Assembly: GCA_040220135.1 (NCBI GenBank)
Contig: JAVJTT010000013.1
Location: forward strand, 248,001-312,000
Length of the DNA stretch: 64,000 nt
Reading direction: 5' to 3'
DNA from: CAJXMH01 sp040220135
GTDB taxonomy: Bacteria; Bacteroidota; Bacteroidia; Flavobacteriales_E; Vicingaceae
Shown: piece by piece, positions 7,891-16,567 of the stretch
Layout of the letters: each line of letters opens with the position of its first letter
Numbering within the stretch: the stretch's first letter is position 1
Made by a program: the position numbers and the translations under genes
The notes under the pieces: generated by a model
Databases searched by the model: none
Seen by the model: only the letters and a program-made list of their open reading frames with translations
What the model was told of the DNA's origin: nothing

Positions 7891-8901
7891 ATGAAAAAGT
7901 TAATTTATGGCGCATTTTTCCTAGCCTTTATAGGGATTTTGGTAGTAGGATGTGAGAAAGATGTTGAAAATAGTGATAAAGCTCAGATTGAAATCAATAA
8001 ATTAAAAATTGACAATTCAAAGACTACTTGGAGCTTTAGTGCAATTGAATATGATAATAAAATTGAGGCTTCTTTTGAAGATTCAAATTATGAATTTCAC
8101 TTTACAGCGGAAATTACCGATGAGGATATTATTGACACGTATTTTAATATTACAAATACAGAGTCAACAAATTCTATTTTGAATGTGGAATTTTCTGAAA
8201 ATACAAACCAAGAGTTTTATAAGCTTTATACAAGAAATGATTTGTTAAGTATTGCAAATAATATTTTGAAAACTAGTTTAATTAGCAATGAAGATTTCAC
8301 TTATATAGTAACAAGTATGGATTTGTTTTTAGAACATTTAATTGATTATTCTAATGGTAGCTTTTTTCAAAAACAAGAATATCTGGCTTTTCATTTTCCT
8401 TTATCAATCGTAAAGATGGTTAAACGAGCAGTTCAAGAAAACCATGATGAGTGCAGTTGTAATACAACTTCATTATATTTCGAAGAAAATGCAGGCTTTA
8501 GCTGTTCCCAAGATATGATTTATCAAGTTGAATTGGTTGAATCGTATTTATATAACTTAGATACTGTAGTTTATAAAGATTCCTCATTTAGTGTTGACCC
8601 AGCTTTGTTAGACTCGATATCAAACATTTCCATTAACTATATTAATTATTATGAATTAACACAGCTTATAGCAAATCTACCCCATGGGTCTGTTGTTCAA
8701 GACTCCACTAGTGGAGCACTATTTTCTTTATGCGGTTTGTTTGGAGCCCAGGGGTCTTCGATTGGCTGTTGTGGTAACTATAGCGGCCCCTGTTGGGGTG
8801 GATGCTCAATGGCATGTCTAGCACATGATCTCGAATGTTGGTGTTGTAATTCTAATTATGTGCCTTGTTTAAGCGGTTGTGTTCCAGAGTCAGACTGTTG
8901 A
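7891..8901 (+). CDS. Lipoprotein with cysteine-rich C-terminal domain
   Basis: The N terminus is a lipoprotein signal peptide, with the lipobox LVVGC placing the lipidated cysteine at residue 21. The middle ~230 residues are AT-biased and Asn/Ser-rich with no recognised motif. The last ~60 residues carry about 15 cysteines in patterns such as GCCGNYSGPCWGGC, MACLAHDLECWCC and PCLSGC. Cys pairs around an HD dipeptide recall the catalytic helix of secreted phospholipase A2, but the calcium loop is not convincing, so a disulfide-knotted surface domain is equally possible. The stop codon overlaps the ATG of the next small membrane protein by one base, which suggests a pair. Base composition is lower in GC than the flanks and may indicate transfer. 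Confidence 0.75.
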   Translation: MKKLIYGAFFLAFIGILVVGCEKDVENSDKAQIEINKLKIDNSKTTWSFSAIEYDNKIEASFEDSNYEFHFTAEITDEDIIDTYFNITNTESTNSILNVEFSENTNQEFYKLYTRNDLLSIANNILKTSLISNEDFTYIVTSMDLFLEHLIDYSNGSFFQKQEYLAFHFPLSIVKMVKRAVQENHDECSCNTTSLYFEENAGFSCSQDMIYQVELVESYLYNLDTVVYKDSSFSVDPALLDSISNISINYINYYELTQLIANLPHGSVVQDSTSGALFSLCGLFGAQGSSIGCCGNYSGPCWGGCSMACLAHDLECWCCNSNYVPCLSGCVPESDC

Positions 8902-9206
8902 TGAGAAGAAAAATAATATACTATGTTAACTGGGTTTTCCTTATAGCTTATAGTTTTATAGGTGTAGGTTATTGGATTTGGGTAAATGAGAAATCTAGTA
9001 TAGTATTTAATATTTTCTATGAATCCTTATATATACCAATAGTTTATGGTTTACCCGTACTAAGTATTTTTTTACTTGTTTTTTGTATTAGGTTGAAGCA
9101 AAAAAGCCTGGCCTTATTAATTTGCATGGCATGGTCATTTCTTAGTATCCTGTTACTTTCCCTCAAGCTGTATTATGCTATATACAAAAACACTTTACTT
9201 TTTTAA
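8901..9206 (+). CDS. Small three-pass membrane protein
   Basis: Unrecognised 101-residue hydrophobic protein beginning MRRKIIYYVNW. It has three probable membrane segments, near residues 8-26, 40-62 and 70-90. I take the ATG at 8901, which shares its A with the TGA of the lipoprotein gene, and not an in-frame ATG 36 bp upstream inside that gene. The overlap suggests translational coupling and a shared role with the cysteine-rich lipoprotein, for example as its membrane partner; this is inference from position only. Very low GC, like its neighbour. Confidence 0.6.
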   Translation: MRRKIIYYVNWVFLIAYSFIGVGYWIWVNEKSSIVFNIFYESLYIPIVYGLPVLSIFLLVFCIRLKQKSLALLICMAWSFLSILLLSLKLYYAIYKNTLLF

Positions 9207-9584
9207 GTAGTATATTAAAATACGTTAGAATTAGAGAGGGTTTTTTGGCTTTTCTGTTGCTGAACCTTGATATATCCTCGCCCGGCAGGATTTCAAATCC
9301 TGCTCAATACTACTTAGTCTATAGTGCGTTAAGAGACTGTTGGCTCAACTAAATTTAAGCGTTCGGCAATAAGCTATAAATTTTGCATATGCTGTTTAAA
9401 ATGAGGAATAAAAAGCTTATTTACATACTGCTTCTGTTTTTTCCAAGTTTTTTTAATTGAGATTTAAGCTATGAAAGTTGAATTATTAGGTTTTAAAGAT
9501 AGACAGCAAAAGGCTTGAAAATTCATTAAGCAGATTCCATTTTTTCTAAGTTTCTTTATTTTAGATCTTGGAAAAAACCCTTCG
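9207..9584. other. Intergenic region containing a 19-bp perfect palindrome
   Basis: No gene seen. The only structured element is GCAGGATTT-C-AAATCCTGC at 9285-9303, two 9-bp perfect arms around one base, with no T run after it. The rest is AT-rich without a clear TAnnTTTG element in front of the 9585 gene. Confidence 0.6.
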
Positions 9585-10445
9585 ATGAAACAAAACTTTT
9601 TGACTGTTTTGCTCTCGCTATTGCTAATACCAATATGGGGATTAGGACTTTTAGCAATAAACACTTCAAATGCTATAACAGTGTTTATTGTCATATTTGG
9701 TTCAAGTGGCAGCTTATATTATTTTTTAAAAAATTACCCAATAAGACGACACTATTTGGTTTTAATTGGACCACTTGTTTACCTAGTATTTGTGCTTTTT
9801 GCCCATCTATTTCTGCAAAAGCAAGAAGAGTTTTACTTCCACCCTGTGGTTTGGGCAGCCCTTATTTATTTTATGGCATATTTTCTTTCTAAGTTCAGCA
9901 TGCGGCGAGTTTACCTGAGATTGCTTGTGGCTACTGCTCTTTACAGCTTTGTTCTATATCCTAACTCCACCTATTATCATCCTCTATCAAATGAAATTGA
10001 AACAGTTGATTCCCAATTGAATAAAAGATTCACTTTGCAAGATTTTAAATTTATTGATCAGAATGGGAAACGAAAGATAATACCTAGAAAGTATGTCCTA
10101 ATTGAAACGTGGAATGAAAGCTGTATTCCTTGCCTTAAGTCGATTAAGAACTTACAAGATAGCTTATCGGCCTTTTCGACTTGTGATAATTTTTATCTTT
10201 ATCAAGAGAGAGGAAAGGAAAAATTAAGCAAGGATTCAATCCTAAATTTTACTTCAATAAAGGAGAAGAGCAAGATTTTAATCGACCCTAACAATCAACT
10301 CTTTGACAGCTTGGATTTAGATGCCTATCCTTATTTCTTGTTATTTGATAAAAGAGGGAAACTAATAGCTCATAGAAAAGGGTATGCAAAGGAAATTGAA
10401 GCCGATATTTTACAATGGTTGAGAGTAAATATTAAGGAAGAATGA
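9585..10445 (+). CDS. Membrane-anchored thioredoxin-fold protein
   Basis: The first ~130 residues contain four or five hydrophobic segments, starting with LLSLLLIPIWGLGLLA. The C-terminal ~130 residues form a thioredoxin-like domain: YVLIETWNESCIPC carries the CxxC active site (CIPC), followed by a helix, and AYPYFLLFDKRGK supplies the cis-proline strand and beta hairpin. This is the TlpA/AhpC-type layout used for redox work in the periplasm. The CIPC pair and the membrane part together suggest a disulfide reductase or a sensor of thiol state. Its last bases overlap the next start (ATGA), so both are probably made together. Confidence 0.78.
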   Translation: MKQNFLTVLLSLLLIPIWGLGLLAINTSNAITVFIVIFGSSGSLYYFLKNYPIRRHYLVLIGPLVYLVFVLFAHLFLQKQEEFYFHPVVWAALIYFMAYFLSKFSMRRVYLRLLVATALYSFVLYPNSTYYHPLSNEIETVDSQLNKRFTLQDFKFIDQNGKRKIIPRKYVLIETWNESCIPCLKSIKNLQDSLSAFSTCDNFYLYQERGKEKLSKDSILNFTSIKEKSKILIDPNNQLFDSLDLDAYPYFLLFDKRGKLIAHRKGYAKEIEADILQWLRVNIKEE

Positions 10446-11242
10446 GCAAGAGTTTACTTTTTTTCTTATCCATCATTAGTTTGAGCTATAGCAAGGCGCA
10501 AAGCATTCAATTTGCAGACCAAGAAACCAAAGCTCCCATTGCTTTTGCCAGTATAAAGGCCGGCAAACAAATCTTTTATTCCAGTTTAGAAGGCAAAATT
10601 GAAAAACGTTATTTAGAAAAAGAAGTCAATTTTTTAATCAGTTGTATTGGCTATGAAACAAGAGAGGTTCATGGGCCTATAAAAGCAGATACGATTTTTT
10701 TAGTCCCTCAAGCAGTTAAAATACCAGAAGTGGAAGTCAAACCTTTAGAGTTAAGAAAAGTGAAGAAGCTTGGCTTTGTGAATAAAAGTGCTTTTCCACG
10801 CTTAACTTTTGTTGGTAAAGACAGCTTGTTTTTAACTATTTATATAGCGAATACTTTTAAGCAGCCAAAACAGATAAAAGAAATATTATATGCCTTCAAG
10901 AATGTTGGTGAGAGTGATCAGTTTGTGGCTTTGTTGTTTAATGTTGATGAAGAATTTAAACCCAATAAGGTAATACACAGTAAAATAGTTGATACAAGAG
11001 ATTTAAGGAATAAAGCAAGAATTAATATTGCTGAAGACAATGTTTATCTTCCTTCAAATGGCTTGTTTGTTGGCTTTTTATGGAAAGCAAATGATAAATC
11101 GAATAAAAGCAACTTATACGATGAGTTAGAAGTGAAAATGGTTGATCGAATTAAGGATGTTCCTGCTTTTATGCATTATAAAGGAGAGTGGGTAAGTTTA
11201 AATCCCGGAGTTCCCCGCTTTGGCTTAACGGTTTACGAATAA
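10442..11242 (+). CDS. Secreted protein with carboxypeptidase-regulatory-like N-terminal domain
   Basis: A signal peptide (LLFFLSIISLSYSKAQ) is followed by a short beta domain in which IQFADQETKAPIAFASI and FLISCIGYETREV match the CarboxypepD-regulatory-like fold common at the N terminus of Bacteroidota outer-membrane and surface proteins. The remaining ~170 residues are not recognised; they begin with KLGFVNKSAFPRL. The 4-bp overlap with the thioredoxin-fold gene indicates a two-gene unit. A cell-envelope role is likely, the exact function unknown. Confidence 0.7.
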   Translation: MSKSLLFFLSIISLSYSKAQSIQFADQETKAPIAFASIKAGKQIFYSSLEGKIEKRYLEKEVNFLISCIGYETREVHGPIKADTIFLVPQAVKIPEVEVKPLELRKVKKLGFVNKSAFPRLTFVGKDSLFLTIYIANTFKQPKQIKEILYAFKNVGESDQFVALLFNVDEEFKPNKVIHSKIVDTRDLRNKARINIAEDNVYLPSNGLFVGFLWKANDKSNKSNLYDELEVKMVDRIKDVPAFMHYKGEWVSLNPGVPRFGLTVYE

Positions 11243-11246
11243 TCAT

Positions 11247-12326
11247 TCAACTAATCACAAAGGCATTCCCACTTAAAGTGGTTAAGTATTGTCCTTCTTT
11301 TTCTTCTTCTTTTATTCGAGCTTGAGCTTCCGGTTTTTCTAGCACTTCCTGCATGTTTCGAACCGCTCCTGCCGGCACATCAGCAGCTATTAGCGTTTGG
11401 AGCAATTCTTCTCTTTCCCATGCTTTAATGGCTTGCTCAAGCTTTGCCGCTAGTTCAGTTCTGTTTTTTAGTCGTAAATGGTTTTGCTTAAAACGGCTGT
11501 CCTTTGCCAAGCCAGCCAAGTCAAGCAAATGGCAGAGTGCCTCAAACTGTTTGTCGTTACCCACGGCAAGCACGATCATTTTATCTGCTTGGCAAGCAAA
11601 GCATTCACCATAAGGCGCAATGTTTGGGTGCAGCGTGCCCATGGGTTTGGCAATGTGGCCGGCCATTAAATAGTTGGTAGCTTGGTTGGCCAAAGAAGCC
11701 AAAGCTGCATCATATAGCGAGACGGAAACTTTTGCCCCTTTACCATTTTTTTCTTTGCCTATAAGGGCCAACAAAAGACCTTCTTTTAATTGATGGGCCG
11801 CCAAAAGGTCGATCAAGGCTACTGGCATTTTTACCGGCTTTCCGCCAGGCTCTCCACACATGGAAAGAAAACCACTTTCGGCTTGCAGCACTACATCATA
11901 GGCAATGCGGTTAGAGTCTCCAAAACCGGTGATCTCGCCGTAAATGAGGTCTGATTTTAGCTTTTTTAAATTTGTGTAGTCCAAGCCTAGCTTTGCCGCA
12001 CTACCAGCTTTAAAGTTGGCAATCACCAAATCGGCAGATTCAATTTCTGCAAACAGTTTTACTTTATCTTGGGTATCTTTTAAATCTAAAAACCAACTCT
12101 CTTTGCCCCAATTCACGCTGCTGTAGTAAGCTGAAAAAGGGTGGTTTTGGTCTTCGCTGGCTAACTTCCAAGAGCGGGTCACATCGCCGCCACTTAGTTT
12201 GTTTTCTACCTTTATCACCTTGGCGCCCAGTTCGGCAAAAAACATCCCCACTGAAGGTCCCGCTAAAACAGAGGCCAACTCAATGACTTTTAAATCCTGA
12301 AAAATGGCTTCTTGCTGTTTAGTCAA
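11247..12326 (-). CDS. CaiB/BaiF (family III) CoA-transferase
   Basis: Family III enzymes move CoA between acyl groups through an aspartyl-CoA intermediate. The 359-residue product starts with LKVIELASVLAGP and has AELGAKVIKVE, both N-terminal signatures of the family. GFLSMCGEPGGKPVKMPV leads to ALIDLLAAHQ, where the Asp is a candidate for the catalytic residue. It overlaps the copper ATPase gene by 8 bp and is read after it on the same transcript, which is an unusual partnership with no obvious shared pathway. The substrate cannot be read from sequence; formyl-CoA or alpha-methylacyl-CoA type members are closest in length. Confidence 0.88.
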   Translation of the reverse strand: MTKQQEAIFQDLKVIELASVLAGPSVGMFFAELGAKVIKVENKLSGGDVTRSWKLASEDQNHPFSAYYSSVNWGKESWFLDLKDTQDKVKLFAEIESADLVIANFKAGSAAKLGLDYTNLKKLKSDLIYGEITGFGDSNRIAYDVVLQAESGFLSMCGEPGGKPVKMPVALIDLLAAHQLKEGLLLALIGKEKNGKGAKVSVSLYDAALASLANQATNYLMAGHIAKPMGTLHPNIAPYGECFACQADKMIVLAVGNDKQFEALCHLLDLAGLAKDSRFKQNHLRLKNRTELAAKLEQAIKAWEREELLQTLIAADVPAGAVRNMQEVLEKPEAQARIKEEEKEGQYLTTLSGNAFVIS

Positions 12327-14445
12327 TTTTCTTGTGTTTTAAGCGAATGGAATTGCCAATCACGATCACATCAGAAAAGGCCATAGAAAGAGCGGCTAAC
12401 ATGGGATCTAAATAACCAAAGGCCGCTAAAGGAATGGCCACCACATTGTAAGCCAAGGCCCAAAATAAGTTTTGCTTAATGGTCAATAATGTATGATGAC
12501 TGATCTGAAAAGCTTTAAAGACCGAAGACAAGCTTTTGGTGTTTAACAAAATTACCTGCGCACTTTGAATGGCAATTTGGGTGGCCCCGCTGAGGGAAAC
12601 TCCCACATCGGCTTTGCTAAGAGCCGGTGCATCATTAATGCCATCGCCTACCATACCGGTCAGGCCTTTGGTTTGAATTTTTTCGATTTGAGCTAGTTTC
12701 TCATCCGGTAACTGTTCTGCATAATAGTGGTCAATTGCAGTGGCTTGAGCTATTTCCTTGGTTTTTTCTTCTTTATCACCACTCAAAACGTAGGTGCTGA
12801 TTCCGAGCTTTTTAAAAGCCTTTACCATTTGTGGGGCATCTGAGCGCAATTGATCATCCAAGAAAATACCGGCAACAAGCTGCTCATTTTTTGTCAAGTA
12901 TAATTTAGCACTTCCATCAGCGCCAAGCCATTTGGCAGAACCTAATTGATAAGCATTGCCATTCATGTCTTTGGCTTGTATTCCTTTTCCCTTTATTTCT
13001 TTTTGGTCGAGCAAGGGAAGAGACTTAACCCCTTCTGACTTTAACTGCTTTAATAAAGATTGGGCGATGGGGTGTGAGGAATATTGCTCCAAGCTGTATA
13101 CCAATCGCTTAACAGTTTCTTCATCCATTTTATCACCCAGAAGCTCAATTCTTTGCAATTGGAACGCTCCGGTGGTTAAAGTCCCGGTTTTATCAAAAAC
13201 AATGTTTTTCAGTTTGGCAAACACTTCAACCGTAGCTCCACCTTTGATCAAAATTCCTTGTTTGGCGGCTCTTCCCACTCCAACCATAACCGCTGTAGGC
13301 GTGGCCAAACCCATAGCACAAGGACAAGAAATTACCAAAACCGCGATGGCCGTCATTAAACTATTTGAAAGGGCGGCGCCTACTGCGAAATACCAAATCA
13401 GAAAGGTAAGCAGAGCAATGCCCACCACTACCGGTACAAACACGGCACTCACTTGATCACCCAGCCGCTGAATGTCGGGCTTTTCGGTTTGCGCTTTTTT
13501 TACCAAATTAATGATCTTAGACAGTGTTGTCTCTTTTCCAATGGCTGTTACCATCATACGACCATTTCCTTCTTCAATTATAGTTCCGCCAATTAGTTTA
13601 TCGCCTTTCTTTTTAAGCACACTTTCCGCTTCTCCGGTAATCATGGCTTCGTTCACATAAACTTCACCAATTTGTAGTTTTCCATCGGTAGGAATGCGGT
13701 CACCTTCTTTTAATTGCACCAGATCGCTAATTCGAAGCACTTCTACATTAACTTCTTCCAATTTCTCTTCTTGCCCTTCTTGAATCACCAAAGTGGTGGT
13801 TTCTACTTGCAGTTTATTCAATTCAGAGATAGCGGTAGTGGTTTGTTTTACCGAGCGATGTTCCAACACATTGCCCAAGAGTACTAAAGTGATAATGGTG
13901 GCAGCCGTTTCATAAAAGAGGTAATTGGCCGATTCAATGCTTCCCCAGTACTGAATAGTGCCGGCCAAGCTGTAAACAAAGGCCGACATGGAGCCAATAA
14001 AAATGAGTACATCCATGTTGGGTACCCCATTTTTTAAGGAATGAAAAGCACTTCTACCAAAGTGTGCAAATCCAACGGCAATCACCGGAATAGAAAGAAT
14101 TAGCTGAACTACCGGATTATGCAGAAACGCTAAGGGTAAAAACATATGAGCAAAGAGGGGTACGGTAAAAACCAAACAGAAATAAAACTTCTTTTCTATG
14201 CGAGATAAAGTCTGGCTTTTGGATGATCCATCTTGACTTTCTGTTTTGATGGAATAACCCAAATCTTCAACTTCTTTGCTAATTTTCTCTGTTTCAAGTT
14301 TTGGGGTATTGGTAAAATGCACTTCTCCGGTCGAAAAGTTAACATCAACTTCTTCTAGACCGATCTTCTCCAAACGCTTCCGAACTCCCATGGCGCAATT
14401 TGCACAGGTCATTCCTTCAACCAATAATTCTTCTTGTTCAGCCAT
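12319..14445 (-). CDS. copA: Copper-transporting P1B-type ATPase
   Basis: Exports Cu(I) across the inner membrane at the cost of ATP. From the ATG at 14445 it has about 708 residues: an N-terminal heavy-metal domain with GMTCANCAMG, six to eight membrane helices with the SCPCAMGLATPTA ion-binding motif, the phosphorylation site DKTGTLT, the HP motif in YSSHPIAQSL, and GDGINDAPAL. CPC and the metal domain indicate copper or silver. An in-frame ATG 87 bp upstream is rejected because a TACCTTTG promoter element lies between the two, only 4 bp ahead of 14445. Read together with the CoA-transferase gene that overlaps its end. No copper chaperone or regulator is next to it. Confidence 0.95.
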   Translation of the reverse strand: MAEQEELLVEGMTCANCAMGVRKRLEKIGLEEVDVNFSTGEVHFTNTPKLETEKISKEVEDLGYSIKTESQDGSSKSQTLSRIEKKFYFCLVFTVPLFAHMFLPLAFLHNPVVQLILSIPVIAVGFAHFGRSAFHSLKNGVPNMDVLIFIGSMSAFVYSLAGTIQYWGSIESANYLFYETAATIITLVLLGNVLEHRSVKQTTTAISELNKLQVETTTLVIQEGQEEKLEEVNVEVLRISDLVQLKEGDRIPTDGKLQIGEVYVNEAMITGEAESVLKKKGDKLIGGTIIEEGNGRMMVTAIGKETTLSKIINLVKKAQTEKPDIQRLGDQVSAVFVPVVVGIALLTFLIWYFAVGAALSNSLMTAIAVLVISCPCAMGLATPTAVMVGVGRAAKQGILIKGGATVEVFAKLKNIVFDKTGTLTTGAFQLQRIELLGDKMDEETVKRLVYSLEQYSSHPIAQSLLKQLKSEGVKSLPLLDQKEIKGKGIQAKDMNGNAYQLGSAKWLGADGSAKLYLTKNEQLVAGIFLDDQLRSDAPQMVKAFKKLGISTYVLSGDKEEKTKEIAQATAIDHYYAEQLPDEKLAQIEKIQTKGLTGMVGDGINDAPALSKADVGVSLSGATQIAIQSAQVILLNTKSLSSVFKAFQISHHTLLTIKQNLFWALAYNVVAIPLAAFGYLDPMLAALSMAFSDVIVIGNSIRLKHKKID

Positions 14446-14449
14446 ATTA

Positions 14450-14457
14450 CAAAGGTA
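14450..14457 (-). promoter_or_regulatory. -7 promoter element (TACCTTTG) setting the copA start
   Basis: On the minus strand TACCTTTG is followed by 4 bases and then the ATG at 14445. Transcription would begin at or next to the start codon, giving a leaderless or nearly leaderless message. The same spacing is seen for the aminotransferase at 30628. Confidence 0.6.
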
Positions 14458-14534
14458 AGGATTGGTAACTTCATGCTTGATTTGAAGCTGAACATTTCGG
14501 CCTTTAAACTGTACTTTAAGAAATAATAACATAG

Positions 14535-15662
14535 ATGAAGAAGCCTACTAATAGACGATCTTTTTTGCAAAAGGTCTTAGCCTTAACCTCCGGGGCTTTA
14601 GTAATCTCTAAAACGGGTTTTACTTTCAACAAAGAACGAAAAGTTGCAGAACCCTTGGTCTCTAATTTAAAACCCATGGGATTTCAATGGGAAACCAGAG
14701 ATCCCTTTTTGTTTTGTGTGCATCAGGAAGATGACTTTCCGCAGGGGAATACGCAAATGGGACCGGCTGCTTCTTTACAAGGAAGGGATCTGGGACAGGA
14801 CTTTATGATCAAAGACGGTTGGCGCATGTACCACGGCAGAAAGGTTCCCGGCTTTCCAGGACATCCTCACCGTGGCTTTGAAACAATAACCGTGGTAAGA
14901 AAAGGCATGGTTGATCATTCGGATTCATTAGGTGCTTCTGGGCGCTATGGAAATGGAGATGTGCAATGGATGACCGCCGGAGAAGGAGTGCTGCATGCTG
15001 AAATGTTTCCTTTGCTGAAACAAGAAGAAAAGAATCCCTTAGAGTTGTTTCAAATTTGGTTGAACTTACCGGCTAAGAACAAAATGGTAGATCCGCACTT
15101 TAAAATGATGTGGAATGAAAACTTGCCTAAGCAAACGCATACCGATGGAAATGGACGAAAAACCAAGGTAGAAGTAGTCGTTGGACGTTTGGCAAACGAC
15201 AAAGCTCCAAGTCCGCCGCCAAACTCATGGGCAGCTGCCGAAGAAAATGAGGTAGCGATTTACAATGTACGCATGGAAGCCGATGCGGAGTGGACTTTAC
15301 CCAAAGCTTCTCCGGGATTAAACCGTGACATTTATTTCTACGAAGGAAATGAGTTGAATGCAGAAGGGATTAAGGTTCCCCATTATCACAAAGCTGAACT
15401 GAAGTCAGATGCTGCAATTCGTTTGCGCAGTGGCAAAGACATTAGTCATTTTCTGATTCTACAAGGCAAGCCAATTTCAGAACCAGTGGTACAGCATGGC
15501 CCTTTTGTAATGAATTCTAAAGAAGAAATTCGTCAAGCCTTTGCCGATTATCAGCGCACCCAATTTGGTGGTTGGCCTTGGGGTAATATGGATCCGGTTC
15601 ATCCAAGAAATAGAGGACGTTTTGCCATTCATGCTGATGGTAGAGAAGAATACCGAAGATAG
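14535..15662 (+). CDS. Pirin-family cupin protein with twin-arginine signal
   Basis: Bicupin of the pirin family; bacterial members include quercetin 2,3-dioxygenases and redox or stress regulators. Residues 1-30 (MKKPTNRRSFLQKVLALTSG) form a Tat signal with RRSFLQK, predicting export of a folded metalloprotein, although many pirins are cytoplasmic. The pirin core is clear: PHRGFETITVV, VDHSDSLGA, DVQWMTAGEGV, and HAEM supply three His and one Glu for the metal. At 375 residues it is longer than usual (about 230-300), partly because of the signal and a C-terminal extension ending WPWGNMDPVHPRN. It starts 89 bp from, and is divergent from, copA. Confidence 0.9.
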   Translation: MKKPTNRRSFLQKVLALTSGALVISKTGFTFNKERKVAEPLVSNLKPMGFQWETRDPFLFCVHQEDDFPQGNTQMGPAASLQGRDLGQDFMIKDGWRMYHGRKVPGFPGHPHRGFETITVVRKGMVDHSDSLGASGRYGNGDVQWMTAGEGVLHAEMFPLLKQEEKNPLELFQIWLNLPAKNKMVDPHFKMMWNENLPKQTHTDGNGRKTKVEVVVGRLANDKAPSPPPNSWAAAEENEVAIYNVRMEADAEWTLPKASPGLNRDIYFYEGNELNAEGIKVPHYHKAELKSDAAIRLRSGKDISHFLILQGKPISEPVVQHGPFVMNSKEEIRQAFADYQRTQFGGWPWGNMDPVHPRNRGRFAIHADGREEYRR

Positions 15663-15750
15663 CAAGTTGTTAAAATTGAGTCACTTACGATTCGTTTAAG
15701 TCCTAAGCCATTTTCAATTCTTTAACAGAATTATCCCTTGATTTGATAAA

Positions 15751-15770
15751 CAAGAGCCCCCTAGCTCTTG
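15751..15770. other. Perfect 7-bp hairpin upstream of the lipoprotein gene
   Basis: CAAGAGC (15751-15757) pairs with GCTCTTG (15764-15770) around CCCCTA. No T tract follows, so it is not a standard terminator; it lies 39 bp before the ATG at 15810 and may be an operator or a 5' leader hairpin. Confidence 0.4.
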
Positions 15771-15809
15771 TGTTATTGGTGTATGAAGTCAAACCAAAAA
15801 TCAAATCAA

Positions 15810-16250
15810 ATGAAACTTTATTTAAAATCTATCTTTTTACTGTTAATTGCTTCCTCAGTAGTTGCGTGTTCAAATCCTCAAACTAAGGAGACAAAAAACG
15901 AAGCGCAAGAGAGCATTCAAGAAGCGAAAGCTGAGTTTAACGAAGAAAGAAAAGAGCTTAAAAATGAGCTCGATCGTCTTGAATTCGAGATTGATCAAGA
16001 GATGAAGTCGTTAAAATTAGAAATTGATGAAGCCAGCGAGGAAACCAAGTCAGAGCTGCAAGAAGAACTAGCAGAGCTTAAAACGGTTAAATCAGAGGTG
16101 AAATCAGCTTCTAAGGAAGTGAAAGAATCTACCCAAGAAAGTTGGGAAAGAGTAAAAGAAAAGTCTCAGTCGGCAGTCGACAAAGGAAAATCTAGCCTTG
16201 AAAAGTTAGGTGATAAAATTGAAGAGAAGACTGATCAATTAGAAGAGTAA
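15810..16250 (+). CDS. Coiled-coil lipoprotein
   Basis: The ATG at 15810 gives 146 residues with a lipoprotein signal, MKLYLKSIFLLLIASSVVAC, and lipidated Cys at about residue 20; an in-frame start 42 bp upstream would hide it. The mature chain is almost entirely charged heptads rich in Glu and Lys (for example LKNELDRLEFEIDQEM), a long coiled coil, and ends in segments that resemble LEA or apolipoprotein-like amphipathic helices. No enzyme function. It precedes a CsbD-like gene and a PfpI-type gene in the same direction, so a general-stress or envelope-stress role is plausible. Confidence 0.8.
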   Translation: MKLYLKSIFLLLIASSVVACSNPQTKETKNEAQESIQEAKAEFNEERKELKNELDRLEFEIDQEMKSLKLEIDEASEETKSELQEELAELKTVKSEVKSASKEVKESTQESWERVKEKSQSAVDKGKSSLEKLGDKIEEKTDQLEE

Positions 16251-16303
16251 TAAAGTACTTTTCAGACAACACAATTAATTATTAATTCGAAAAAAACATT
16301 ATT

Positions 16304-16495
16304 ATGAGTTCAATTACAGATAAATTACAAGGAAATTGGAATGAAATTAAAGGTAAACTCAGACAAGAGTATGCCATTTTAGACGACAATGATTTGGCCT
16401 ATGAAGTCGGTCAAGAAGAAGAGTTGTTGGGCAAAATCCAGCAGAAGACCGGAAAGGCTAAAGAAGAGATCAAAGAATTTATCGATAAGATCTAA
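16304..16495 (+). CDS. CsbD-family stress protein
   Basis: Short soluble 63-residue protein with the family pattern: LQGNWNEIKGKLRQEY near the start and a helical second half, GKIQQKTGKAKEEI. In Bacillus, CsbD belongs to the general stress regulon; its molecular role is unknown. It sits between the coiled-coil lipoprotein and the PfpI-type protein, all plus strand with gaps of 53 and 72 bp, which suggests a stress-response cluster. Confidence 0.9.
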   Translation: MSSITDKLQGNWNEIKGKLRQEYAILDDNDLAYEVGQEEELLGKIQQKTGKAKEEIKEFIDKI

Positions 16496-16567
16496 GCATT
16501 TCAAGCATTAAGCCAAACAACCAAACCTAAACCATAAATAGTTTTTAACCATAAAAACCAAAACTCA

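Noticed and set aside
12956..13456. Long plus-strand ORF opposite the copper ATPase
   Set aside because: Complementary to conserved P-type ATPase motifs, no ribosomal or homology support.
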